Below are positions 1-9,799 of a stretch of 34,831 bases of DNA, one piece after another. Every line of letters starts with the position of its first letter. Position 1 is the first letter of the stretch. Origin of the DNA: Folioceros fuciformis. Lineage: Eukaryota; Anthocerotophyta; Anthocerotopsida; Anthocerotales. The position numbers and the translations under genes were made by a program. The notes under the pieces were generated by a model, which was given only the letters and a program-made list of their open reading frames with translations, was not told the origin of the DNA and did no database searches. The stretch covers positions 1 to 34,831 of the forward strand of contig JBNGIO010005872.1 in the NCBI GenBank assembly GCA_049999805.1, given 5' to 3'.

Positions 1-1062
1 ACTCCTAAGGTGGGCTTTTCCAATGCAAGTAGCCTACTAGCTGCCAAAACTTGAGAGATTCAATTGGGAACTTCGCCCTTGGCCATAGCAGCTGCTAGTG
101 TATAAAGCTCCGAAAAACCACTTAAGGGATCCTCAGGAGAAAAATAATCTCGAAAATGGTCATAAACTATGCCAGACAAACCCCCTGCAGAAAGTCGCGG
201 CGCAGAAGAGAGTGCATGCCCAAAAACAACCCTATCCAAGCAAAAAGGCTCCTCAACCGTGTGGTCAAGAAGATCTTGCGGGCGGTATAGTGTCATGAGG
301 TTCTGGATGAAGGGCACGAAGTGCAGCAATGGTGTCCTCAGTTGCAAATGCAGCCGGCTCTAGGCGCAATGCTCTAGTAGCCCGAGCATATTCACCATCC
401 CTACCCAACATGAGACACCGCTTGAGACGCGCTTTAAATGGGTCATGGCACACCTTGTCAACCTTAGCTGACTCCAATCAAGATTTTGCTGCTAGTAAAT
501 CCTCCTCCCAAAGAGCTTGCCAATCTCCGGATCAAAAATGGCAAAGTCGAGAGGCCACCTCCCTATGACCTGACGGACCACCCCTAGAGTGCCAAAGGCA
601 CCATTTAGGCAGGAAAAGGAACAAAATCCAAGCACTCTCATCCCTCAAGTCCCGAGCAAGGTGATCCAAGGAAAGACGATAAGCAAGGCGAATATCATCA
701 TGTAGGCGCCAAGGGAGACGTCGAAAGAGGTGAGGACATTGAAAACGAGCATGGAAAAGAGCCAACAAGTGATCAGATTGCCCTCGAAGCCACAACCAAG
801 CCTCTAGGGACGGCCCCAGAGGATCTGTTAGAAGAGGATTGGCACCTGGTTCAGAGGAAGAAGCAAGTCGCACTTGTGCCATCCAAGTGGTCCTATCGAA
901 GTCCTTATGCTTGTGACCAATGTGGCATTTCACCCCCTTGACCCTGGAGCAAAGTTGAGAACACACTGGGCAAGGGGTGTCCTTAATAGGTAAAGGCTGG
1001 GTGTCACGCGCCATGTGATAGAGGCGTGTAGAAAGTCTTGTAAAATGATCAAAATCAAACAA
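1..1062 (-). pseudogene. 5' part of a non-LTR-type reverse transcriptase element (RT-element copy 1), decayed
   Basis: The open frame starting at 1062 carries a CPVC...H-x3-H zinc-finger-like motif (CPVCSQLCSRVKG followed by HIGHKH). A Trp/Leu-rich block follows (EAWLWLRGQSDHLLALF, then LAYRLSLDHLARDLRDESAW). Two further frames (477-265 and 347-60) continue the order known in this RT family: an ARATRAL repeat-like block, LRALHPEP, SAPRLSAGGLSGIVYDH and a GEVPN block. The last 60 bases still translate as VLAASRLLALEKP, the lead-in to the RT core. The element therefore runs off the left edge. Stops and frame changes near 480-530, 265-347 and 50-60 show it is dead. The family assignment is from remembered motif order; the RT catalytic core lies outside the window. 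Confidence 0.72.
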
Positions 1063-1127
1063 TTGTACTCCTCATTGTAACCTATAACTTTATAATGCTC
1101 TCCATAAGCTCCACTCTGAGCCGCTCA

Positions 1128-1620
1128 ACTCTAGACCCATTTTGCTCCACAATGTTTATAAAACCCTAAACCCACTTTTCTCCATCGTGTCACTAAACCC
1201 TAAACCTATTCAGCTCTGCCATGTCACTAAACCCTAAACCCATTTTTGCTCCATAATGCTGATAAAAACCCTAATCCATTTTTCTCCACCATGTCGCTAC
1301 ACCCTAAACCCACTCCACTCTGCCATGCGGCTAAACCCTAAACTATTCTGTTCCATCATGTTGATAAACCCTAAACCTATTTTTCTCCGCAATGCCCCTA
1401 AACCCTACATCCATTCTCCCTCTCCATGCCCTAAATCCATTCTGTTGCTGCCATTCTTATAAACTATAAACCTTGTTGCTCTGCCATGCCACCAAACCCT
1501 AATCTCATTTTGCTATGCCATTTTACTAAACACCAAACTCATTCCACTTTGCCCTGCCGCTAAACCCTAAACCTTACTTGCTTACTCCACCATATCAATA
1601 TACCATTTTTCAGTACCTTC
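1128..1620. repeat. Degenerate minisatellite with embedded telomere-like CCCTAAA motifs
   Basis: About a dozen units of roughly 40-45 bp repeat the pattern gctcc-a-ccatgtc-ctaaaccctaaaccca. Each unit carries one or two copies of the plant telomere heptamer CCCTAAA or one-base variants. The units are imperfect and vary in length. This is therefore an interstitial minisatellite built around telomere-like motifs, not a chromosome end. It sits immediately upstream, in the sense of the minus-strand element, of RT-element copy 1. Confidence 0.75.
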
Positions 1621-1664
1621 CTCACGTGAACACAAACACACAACCAAAGCCCTAATAAACATGG

Positions 1665-1764
1665 NNNNNNNNNNNNNNNNNNNNNNNNNNNNNNNNNNNN
1701 NNNNNNNNNNNNNNNNNNNNNNNNNNNNNNNNNNNNNNNNNNNNNNNNNNNNNNNNNNNNNNNN
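1665..1764. other. Assembly gap of 100 N with duplicated 12-bp flanks
   Basis: There are exactly 100 N. The 12 bases before the gap (1653-1664, taataaacatgg) are repeated immediately after it (1765-1776). A fixed-length gap with the same sequence on both sides suggests two overlapping contigs that were joined without merging. Confidence 0.85.
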
Positions 1765-1880
1765 TAATAAACATGGCCTTGCCCTACATCACTTTTCATC
1801 GTCCAAACTCTTCTTCCAAAGAGCACCTCTTAGAAACCCTAGGCCCATAGCCGCACAATGGCATAGCAAAGTTGTACACA

Positions 1881-2190
1881 CACCTATGCCATACCACCAC
1901 CCTACGCTCCACATTCATCACCACCGCCCTACTCTCCATCACACCTATGCCATACCACCACCCTATGCTCCACATTCATCACCACCGCCCTACTCTCCAT
2001 CACACCTATGCCATACCACCACCCTACGCTCCACGTTCTTCACCACTGCCCTACTCTCCATCACCATTGCCCTATGCTCACCATCGCCGTATCACCACTG
2101 CCCTACGCTCACCATCACCGTACGCTCACCATCGCTGTATCACCACTGCTCTATGCTCACCATTGCCGTATCACCACTCACTTGGGATAA
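1881..2190. repeat. Tandem repeat: 61-bp units grading into 31/17-bp units
   Basis: The string cacctatgccataccacc recurs at 1881, 1942 and 2003, a 61-bp period with very few differences between units. From about 2060 the array changes to shorter units built on gctcaccatcgccgtatcac, spaced 31 or 17 bp apart, to about 2190. It is C-rich on the plus strand. Open frames across it arise only from the repetition and are not called as genes. Confidence 0.85.
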
Positions 2191-2375
2191 GTTGGAATGA
2201 GTTAATATATATCATTATTTAGAAATGTGGTAGCTGTTCTAGGACGAAACGACATATATTTTTTGTATTTAAGACTTTGAGATATTATTAAAAATATGTT
2301 CTCTAGAAACACTAGCGCTGCTCTCCAGAGTTCTCAACATCCAACATCGAAAGATGTTGTCAAAACTTTCTACCC

Positions 2376-3020
2376 TCACTCACATTTCTTCTCAGCATAT
2401 CCTACTACTATGCTCTCCTTAAGAGCATTGGCCCCATCGGCATCACCGAAGTCTTCACTAACACAAGGGTATGATCTCCAGCTTGGGCTTCCCTCACATA
2501 CAACTTGGCAAGGGGTCTTCATCGAATCACCGATGAACTCATCTTCATCAAGCTCCACTTCAAAGTTGTCGTAGCCAGGTGGATTCGTCGTCATTGATGA
2601 ACTAGGCGACGAAGCACTGATCTCGCAAAAATTGGGCAACTCCGGTATATTATGATCTTCACTACGGCTTCTTGATGAAGGAGGTGAAAATTGTCGATAG
2701 GGGACTTCACCGGCACCTAATAACAAGCAAAGTGATTAGGAAATAAAAGCAATGAAAATTCAGAGCTATTTTTGGTAATTACAAAATACCAAAAATAAGG
2801 TATTTATTTTATGGGACTCACATTTGCTAGGTGGAGTTCCAATTTCTTCAACGATGACTTGTGATATGCTAATCCTCGTCTGAACATTGAGGATATCCAG
2901 CCCATCCTCAGCATCCTTAGCCTCATCTCCGACGCAATAGATTGGACTCCAAGAATTTACACTAGGAACATCAACACCGGCAGAATCGTGGAGCCCAACC
3001 TCAGCATTAACACCAGAAAT
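2376..3020 (-). CDS. Unrecognised gene, two exons seen (3020-2822 and 2716-2376), 5' end unknown
   Basis: The upstream exon (3020 to 2822) follows an acceptor-like ccctgctgtag and is open for 66 codons. It ends at a donor AAAT/GTGAGT. A 105-bp AT-rich intron (2821-2717) ends in a T-rich stretch and TTATTAG. The downstream exon (2716-2376) continues in exactly the same phase for 112 codons to a stop. The predicted product is acidic and Ser/Pro-rich (PPSSRSRSEDHNIPELP; FEVELDEDEFIGDSMK). I do not recognise a domain. An exon encoding the start should lie above 3020, but the GC-rich stretch 3030-3260 offers no convincing one. It may be a host gene, a gene fragment or part of a transposon. The matching splice phases are the main support. 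Confidence 0.5.
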
Positions 3021-3252
3021 CTACAGCAGGGAATTGTGGCTTGGTCCAGGCCTCAGGCGTGCATCTCCCGAAAGGCGCGCGTCCTGATAAGCAAGGGTGT
3101 GTTCGCGTGCTGCATGTGCATTGAGCGCACAACACTCGCACGTGCCGCGATGCGTGCGCCTTGAAGCACATAGTGCACAAGTGCCAAAGGCGGAGGAGCA
3201 TCTCTGCCTTGTTATAGTCGAGGAGCTGTCGGGAGGGCACGCGAAATATGCG

Positions 3253-3292
3253 TGCACCCAATAGTGACGGGTTTAGACCCTTATTGGGTGCA
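3253..3292. repeat. Perfect 11-bp inverted repeat
   Basis: TGCACCCAATA at 3253-3263 is perfectly complementary to TATTGGGTGCA at 3282-3292. The 18-base loop itself contains GGGT/ACCC. It lies at a sharp change from GC-rich sequence to the AT-rich stretch that follows. No role is assigned. Confidence 0.7.
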
Positions 3293-3299
3293 GCCAGCC

Positions 3300-3959
3300 T
3301 AATGGCCGCACCTACTCGTGACTGTCCACCAATCCATGGACAGGGGTGATTAAAGCCGGAATATGCCCGCTTTGGGGTTTTCGGCTTCTTTTCTGCCCTA
3401 TTTATATTTATATTTATCCTATTTATAGGCTTAATTTTAGGTTATTTAATGCCTATTTTATACCTGTTTTTATTTTTCCAGCTTTATTAGCCTATTTAAA
3501 ATTTCTTATTTAGCATTTTAGTTTAGGCTAATTTTTTTTGTTTAAACATTTAAGTTAAGTTTGGGTTATCTAAATATGCTTAAGTCTCAGTTATTTTCTT
3601 AAGCAGATAACTTTTGATTTAGTGGGAGCCTACTTATGTTTTAGGCCTCATTTTAAGGCTAGTTTTCACCCCTACATTCATAGTGAGTGGGAGTGATGAA
3701 ATATATCTAGTTTAGGGCACTATTCATTAGGGCACCTTACTTAAACATTATTACATATTTATGGCATTAAGTAGTTACTTAATTAGTTGCTCTAGATAGT
3801 TAGTTGTTATATTAGTTGCAACTACCTAGTGGTTACAACAACTTATGGTTTTAACCACTTAACCACCTAACCACCTAGCCTATATAAAGGCTTGTACTCT
3901 TTACTTTCATAATTCCAATTACATTATAGCACTTTTGCCTAAGAGCTATTGATTCTCAT
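3300..3959 (+). other. AT-rich non-coding stretch, possible solo LTR with TATA box at 3881
   Basis: No coding signal is visible. The right part has the look of an LTR end on the plus strand. A TATATAAAGG box at 3881-3890 is followed by about 70 bases ending in gagctattgattctca, immediately before homology to the RT element begins at about 3960. I could not find the opposite LTR end or a target duplication, so this remains a suggestion. Confidence 0.3.
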
Positions 3960-4094
3960 CATTAAAGGATTATCAAGAGAGGAATAATCTTGAAAATGGT
4001 CATAATTGTGCTAGAAAAACCCCCTAGAGGAAGTCGTGGCACAATAAAGAGAGCATGACCAAAAACAATCTTATCCAAGTACAAAGGCTTCTTG
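3960..4094 (-). pseudogene. RT-element copy 2, left part (split by Copia-1)
   Basis: Bases 3960-4094 align with 121-257 of copy 1; shared strings include aaaatggtcata, aaccccct and agaaagtcgtggc-like segments. The alignment stops where the Copia-1 LTR starts and resumes at 15719. It encodes only a mutated remnant of the SAPRLSAGG region. Confidence 0.75.
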
Positions 4095-4099
4095 ACTGT

Positions 4100-4351
4100 T
4101 GTTGAAATAGCATCACTAGCTTAGATGGACTCCACAATGCATTCCTTATGGTGCACATGATGCTACATATATAGCCTTTAGGCGTGGCAACCCTCAATAA
4201 GGAAAGCCTTAGTCTCGAGGGTGCAATATCCTGGTGTATCCTGATATATCATGATAACACTTAAGTAGTAGATAACTATGAGTTCAATATGGGATAATCT
4301 ACACTATCCTAAGTGTTGTATGCTCTTAATAACAATTAAGTTAGAGCTTGA
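4100..4351 (-). repeat. Copia-1 3' LTR (truncated at its start)
   Basis: This pairs with 15468-15709. It ends (minus strand) in CTATTTCAACA. Its first nine or so bases are missing because the coding remnant of RNase H runs directly into it at about 4352. Compared with the 5' LTR it carries a 10-bp insertion (tgatatatca-like) near 4240. Confidence 0.9.
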
Positions 4352-5835
4352 CTGAATGCAGACTGAATGCATATCCACTATTTGATCTTCTGTCATACGC
4401 ACAACCAGCCCAATCAGCATCTGTATATCCTGTCAGTTCAAGATGCTTCCTATGCCCATAGAGCAATCCAAACTCAGTAGTTCCTTTCGCATATCTCATA
4501 TTTCTTCTAACTGCATCCAAGTGCGGTTTCCTTGGGTTCTGCATGAATTGGCTAATCAATCCTACTGCATAACTTAAGTCAGGACGTGTGATAGTCAAAT
4601 AGATCAAACTTCCAACCATCTGTCGATACATGGTGACATTTTCCAGCTCAGTTCCTACATCCATTTGCAGCTTGACGTTTTGCTCCAATGGTGTATCCAT
4701 TGCTTTGCAATCCGCCATGCCATACTTGTACAACATATCCTTAGCATATTGTTTTTGCAATAGCCAAATTCCTTGAGGTGTAGACACAACCTCAATTCCT
4801 AAGAAGTATCTGAGTTCACCAAGATCCTTCACCTTGAACTCTTTTTGCATATTCGCCTTGACATCTGCAATACCATCTACATCACCTCCTGTGATGATCA
4901 AGTCGTCAACATAAATGACAAGACACACTTGTCCTACCTTGGTATGTTTTACAAACAAACTGTGATCTGCGTCTCCAATCACAAACCCTCGCTCCTTCAA
5001 ATAGCTTGTGATACGAGCATTCCATGCTCTAGGTGCCTGTTTGAGTCCATACAATGCCTTCTTCAGTTTGCATACGTACGTTGGAAACTTAGGATGAACA
5101 TAGCCTTCAGGCTGTTCCACGTACACTTCCTCCAGCAACTCACCATTCAAGAAAGCATTTTTGACATCCATTTGCCATCACTTCCATCCTTTAGTTGCTG
5201 CTAATGCTATGTCTGTCCTTACATATGTCATCTTGGATACTAGATTGAAGGTTTCCTCATGATCAAGACCATACTGTTGTGCATATCCCTTTGCAACCAA
5301 CCTGGCCTTGTAATGCTCCAGTGTTTTTTCTAACTTGAACTTCGGCTTGTACACCCACTTAGAACCAATAGGAACCTTACCATCAGGCAATTGAACCAAA
5401 TCCCACGTTCCGTTCTCAACTAATGCTGAGTATTCTTCATCCATGGCTTGACACCACTTATCATCTGTCACTGCCTCAGCAAACTTGGTTGGCTCCTTAC
5501 AAGTTGTGACCCTTGTCATATACGCATAATGTTGCTCATTGTAGCTTGTATAGGTGTACCTGTCAATGGGTTTCCTAACCCTCTCAGATCACCTTAGTCT
5601 TGGTTCAGTTTGAACCTGCCTTGCATATCGTTGCTCCTTAGCACTTGGCATTTCCACGGACGGAATGCCAAACTCACTGTCAATACTCTCACTACTTGAG
5701 GATTCATATCCCTCATTTCCAGTTTTGCTGCTTTCTACTCTCCCCCTCACTGACATGTCCGGGTCAGTGGTCTTGGGTTTACCATTCCGCATTCTTCCAA
5801 ACCATGGATTCACCGTTGGTGATCCACCATTGGTC
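4352..5835 (-). pseudogene. Copia-1 reverse transcriptase and truncated RNase H
   Basis: Read downward from 5835, a Ser/Glu-rich linker is followed by the RT start (WDLVQLPDGKVPIGSKWVYK, then YKARLVAKGYAQQYG). An in-frame TGA at 5178-5180 follows, then [29 protein letters not shown], the catalytic box [15 protein letters not shown] and the RNase H start ([19 protein letters not shown]). RNase H stops a few residues later at the LTR. The DEAEY-like block, the terminal catalytic region and the polypurine tract are therefore deleted. The enzyme would copy element RNA into DNA in virus-like particles, but this copy cannot. Confidence 0.92.
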
Positions 5836-5840
5836 ACATC

Positions 5841-6083
5841 TGTCGTTTATGAACAACAATTAGGATTGCATTAAACGCACGACCGTGCTAGGAAAGATAC
5901 ACGACGCTAGAGTGCAAACAAGTGAACTAGCATTCAAGCGACATTCGTGTGGTGTTCACGAGACCTGGCAGTTACTAACGACTAACCATTGTTCGTAGCC
6001 CTAGGATAGAATATGTATATATATATTTATAAATTTTACCTAACTACATAGCCTAATTAGGTAAAGCGAACATCCTTCCAACA
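5841..6083 (-). repeat. Copia-2 3' LTR
   Basis: 243 bp, colinear with 12233-12475. A run of TA repeats near 6010-6030 may include the LTR TATA element. Several differences from the 5' LTR are CG versus CA/TG, as expected from decay of methylated DNA. Confidence 0.95.
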
Positions 6084-6092
6084 CCCCCACTT
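6084..6092 (-). promoter_or_regulatory. Copia-2 polypurine tract
   Basis: On the minus strand AAGTGGGGG directly precedes the 3' LTR start TGTTGG. This is the usual position and composition of the plus-strand primer site. Confidence 0.85.
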
Positions 6093-6543
6093 GAGCTTTA
6101 CGCCTTAATCTATCCATGGCGGCGCTCGCTCTTCGACTGCTATCAATCCTCCGGCGGCTGCTGGAGCGACTGATTGCCTTTCTTGCCTGCATTCTTGTCA
6201 CGATTGATTTTCTAACCTCCGAGCTCGAAGTTGCCTGGAATGGTACTCTGCAACAGGACTGCTCGCCGCCATACTTGGTCACCGCTGTGTTGCTCTTAGA
6301 GACAATCAAGAATGAAGCAACACTCTCCTTTTCGACTTCACAGTATCTGAGCTTGTCCCAACGGCGCCTCTTGCCTGCTGCGAGTTGGCATTGATGATGA
6401 GTCTGATCCAAGAGTGAGCCGCAACTTCTATTCTATCGAGGCACCGTTGAGTGATTGACGTCCAGCAGCCTGTAGCCTGTTGTGCATTTCAATGATCACA
6501 GGTAGTCAGGCCTAGTCTTTTTGCATGTTTGGTACGCAACAAT
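6093..6543 (-). other. Copia-2 region between RNase H and the polypurine tract
   Basis: About 450 bp lie between the end of RNase H and the polypurine tract. A minus-strand frame (6411-6040) of 123 codons begins at an ATG and encodes a basic, Ser/Arg-rich peptide (SRSSSRRRIDSSRRASAAMD) running into the LTR. A plus-strand ATG frame (6116-6394) overlaps it. Neither resembles anything I know. This is probably 3' untranslated element sequence. Confidence 0.4.
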
Positions 6544-7680
6544 TTAGACAAAGGCCTTGGTTAGCAAGTCGGTTGGGTTTTCTGCTGTAGAAATATAGGT
6601 CACAGCAATCTTTCCATCTGCTACTACTTCTCTAATAAAGTGGTGATGGATCTCTATATGCTTCGTCTTTGAGTGGAATACTGGATTCTTGGTGAGCGCA
6701 ATTGCGCCTTGGTTATCATAGTACACCACTGTTGCATGTTTCCGGGCCACACCAACATCAGCTAAGTTCCTCCTTACCCAGATTGTTTCTTTTGCTGCTA
6801 TTGTCAATGCCTTGTACTCGGCCTCAGTGCTTGAGGTGGAGACTGTGGCCTGTTTCTTGCTTGACCATGAGACAGGTCCCCCTGCTAGCATGAATACAAA
6901 CGCTGATAGTGATTTCCTGTTGTTCAGGTCCGAAGCCCAATTCGAGTCACAAAATCCTTCGAGGATAAGGTTCCCTCCGTCTGTGCCTGCATATACTATC
7001 CCATGAGTAGGTGTGTACTTCACGTATCTAAAGGTGCGTTTCACCTGGCTCCAGGGCTCAGGACTTGGGTTCTCTAGAAATTGTGACTCTAAGCTGACAG
7101 CAAATGCAATATCTGGCCTTGTTACATTTGCAAGATAGATAAGTGTTCCCACATCATGTCTGTACGGAGTCTTTGCCATTTCGTCAGCTTCCTCAGGTGT
7201 CAATGGTTCCAGAGTTCTAGTCAGCTTCAGACCAGTTGCAAGCGGAGTTGCACACCCATTTACTTCAGCCACGTCACATCTTTTCAAGCCCTCTTTTATG
7301 TATTTTCGCTGGCAAATTGACAGCTTTCTGGCTGATCGGTCCCTTGCAACTTCTATGCCCAGGCACCATGTGAGCTCTCCAAGTTCGGTCATTTCGAGCT
7401 CACGCTTCAGCAGATCTTTCACTTTCCTCATCAGACTACTTCTTCCCTTAGTGGCAGCCAAGACAAGATCATCCACGTATAGCAGTAGGATGAGAAACTT
7501 GTCATCCTCTCTCATCATGTATAGCCCATGATCAGCTATCCCTTGCTTGAAGCCTAGCTTCTTCAAGTATGCATCAATGGGTTGGTTCCATGCCCTCGGA
7601 CTCTGTTTGAGTTCGTACAAGGTCTTGGTCAACCTACAAACTAGCTGATCCTTTCCTTGTTGCACATAACCCTCCGGCTG
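6544..7680 (-). pseudogene. Copia-2 reverse transcriptase (C-terminal half) and RNase H
   Basis: This is a long uninterrupted frame. It contains YELKQSPRAWN, the catalytic LLYVDDLVLA, GELTWCLGIEVA, the Copia block VGTLIYLANVTRPDI, and RNase H with CDSNWASD, STEAEY, YDNQGAI and HIEIHHHFIRE. The end TAENPTDLLTKA matches the usual Copia C-terminus. RT and RNase H residues are all present. The only obstacle to the upstream RT half is an in-frame TAA at 7679-7681. This is the best preserved part of the window's retroelements. Confidence 0.95.
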
Positions 7681-9010
7681 TTACATGTAGATCTCCTCTT
7701 CCAGCTCGCCATGCAGGAAGGCGGTCTTCACGTCCATTTGCTCGAGATCTAAATCCAGGTGGGCTGCCAACGCTAACACCATCCTTAGAGTTGTAAATTT
7801 TACAACTGGAGCAAATGTCTCGGTAAAGTCTACTCCTGGTACTTGTGAAAAACCCCGGGCTACGAGGCGTGCTTTGTATCGCTCAATGCTTCCATCAGCC
7901 TTCTTCTTAAGCTTGAACACCCATTTACAAGAAATGGGTTTCCTGCCTTTTGGAAGCTCCACGAGTGACCAGGTACCATTCTTCACTATGGACGCATACT
8001 CATCGTCCACTGCCCTTTTCCACTGCTTTGCATCTGACCCTGTAAAGGCTTGTGTCAATGTGGTAGGCTCCATAGGATCTGTGCTGGCTGCCAACATGAC
8101 TTGAACAAATGCACTTGAGGCTTGTGCATCTTTTGACATATCTGCAGCACCATTTAAAGACTCCTCTGCAACCTGTGTCCCCACTAAAGTATCGACCGAG
8201 GTAATTGGTGCACTCCCTGATCCACTCTTTGCATTCCTTGTCTTAGACTTGGACTTATTTGGGCGCCAGTCCTCCATTTCCAGTGGAGGCTCCTTCCAGG
8301 GCCTGTTCCTTTCCCTCAAACTATATCTATGTGTTGATGCATTTGGAACGGATCCATGTACATCTGGAGCATTCTGGTCAAGCATCTCTACATCAGCATG
8401 CTCAGGTACCTCACCTTCACCATCGTCATCTTCAGGAGGAAGGTCATTGTCTACTGCATTAATTTCAGCAGTGTCGTCAGCTTGCTCACCAGTCTGGTCA
8501 AAGTGCGAGACTACAACATCATCACTTCCATCTTGACAGAATGCAGGGTATGGAGCAGCTGCATCCTCTTCCTCAATTTCTGTATAGTCATTCATCAGCC
8601 CACCAACACTGGTGTCAGTTTCAGGTACAACCGAGCAGGGTGTTTGCATCACACTTCGTTCATCAAAGACAACACTTCTGGCATGACTCACTGTCCTCGT
8701 CACAGGGTCGTACAGCTTGTAGGCTTTGATGCCGTAAGTGTAGCCTATAAACACTAATTGGTTGGCTCTATCCTGCAGTTTCGTCTTCCTCTTGGGCTTC
8801 GAAACAAATGCATATGCCGGAGCACCAAAAATACACAAATGTTGTACAGCTGGCTTCCTTCCCCACCAGACCTCGAATGGTGTTGTGCCAGGTAACACTC
8901 GTGTAGGTAGCCGATTCAACAAGTAGTTAGTTGTGTTAATTGCTTCACCCCAGTAAGAGCCTGTTTGAGAAGTGCTCTTGCTGTTTCTTGCAGCAGCTGA
9001 TTTTCCTTTC
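7681..9010 (-). pseudogene. Copia-2 integrase C-terminal region, linker and RT N-terminal part
   Basis: From about 9010 downward the frame reads GSYWGEAINTTNYLLNR, FEVWWGRKPAVQHL, FGAPAYAFV and QLVFIGYTYGIKAYKLYDP. These are the conserved integrase C-terminal (GKGY-like) blocks. An acidic linker (about 8600-8250) follows. RT begins with QWKRAVDDEYASIVKNGTWS, YKARLVARGFSQ and MDVKTAFLHGELEEEIYM, and ends at the TAA of 7679-7681. The frame differs from that of the integrase core, so a frameshift lies just below the GVAERK motif, around 9000-9015. Confidence 0.93.
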
Positions 9011-9799
9011 AGCGACACCATTAAGCTGGGCAGTGTACGGGACGGTGAGCTGGCGTTGAATGCCGAGACCACGACAATAATCCTGAAAAGCATTTGAGGT
9101 ATATTCTCCACCATTGTCGGTTCGCAGGCATTTCAAGGATCGTCCATGCTGACATTCTACCATGAGCAGATAATCCTTAAATCTCTCCAAAGCCTCACTT
9201 TTGTGCCTCAGGATATACATNNNNNNNNNNNNNNNNNNNNNNNNNNNNNNNNNNNNNNNNNNNNNNNNNNNNNNNNNNNNNNNNNNNNNNNNNNNNNNNN
9301 NNNNNNNNNNNNNNNNNNNNTCCTTAAATCTCTCCAAAGCCTCACTTTTGTGCCTCAGGATATACATCATGCAATATCGTGTAGAGTCATCAATGAAAGT
9401 CATGAAATACAAGCCTCCACCAATGCTCGGAACGAAGATGGGGCCACAAATATTCGAATGCACCAAATCCAAGGGAGCTGCAGCACGGTGAGCTCCTGAC
9501 TTGTCAAATGCAAATTCATGGTGTTTGGCATAAATGCATGCTTCGCATAGTGGCAGGTCCCCCACTTGACCTTTAATGCCGTCAGAATACAAGGCACTAT
9601 TTGCCATAGCCTGCAGCTTCTTTCCATGAGGATGGCCACACCTCAAGTGCCAAACAGTGGCTACCTCCTGCGAGGAAACATTGCCTCCAAGGCCAGCAAT
9701 ATTCAGGGTAGGTAACTTGCTACCGGGAGTGCTCAATTGGTAGATATCATTGACTGGATATCCTTCAGCAACTGCTACACCCGGATTCGTGCTCCTCAC
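9010..9799 (-). pseudogene. Copia-2 integrase zinc-binding and catalytic core
   Basis: The zinc-binding part is WHLRCGHPHGKKLQ with CEACIYAK. The catalytic triad is present: first Asp in TFIDDSTRY, second Asp in CLRTDNGGEYTS, Glu in LNGVAERK. A 100-N gap (9221-9320) sits inside. The 47 bases before it are repeated after it, and 147 extra positions equal 49 codons. The reading frame is the same on both sides and the insertion is probably an assembly product. Confidence 0.93.
9221..9320. other. Assembly gap of 100 N with duplicated 47-bp flanks
   Basis: 9174-9220 and 9321-9367 are identical over 47 bases, in the integrase codons around MYILRHKSEALERFK. The fixed gap size and the duplication mean the true sequence most likely has no gap here. 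Confidence 0.92.

Noticed and set aside
1128-1620. A true telomere or chromosome end
   Set aside because: The CCCTAAA motifs are degenerate, spaced about 43 bp apart and followed by unique and repetitive sequence, so they are interstitial.
1128-2190. CRISPR-like array
   Set aside because: The units are contiguous degenerate tandem repeats without constant repeat plus unique spacer structure, in a plant nuclear context.
1661-2222. Open frames across the 61-bp and 31-bp repeats
   Set aside because: Low-complexity His/Pro/Tyr translations created by tandem repetition, partly spanning N, with no start or splice context.
6116-6394. Plus-strand gene inside Copia-2
   Set aside because: It lies antisense between RNase H and the polypurine tract, has no similarity I know, and is best seen as a chance frame.
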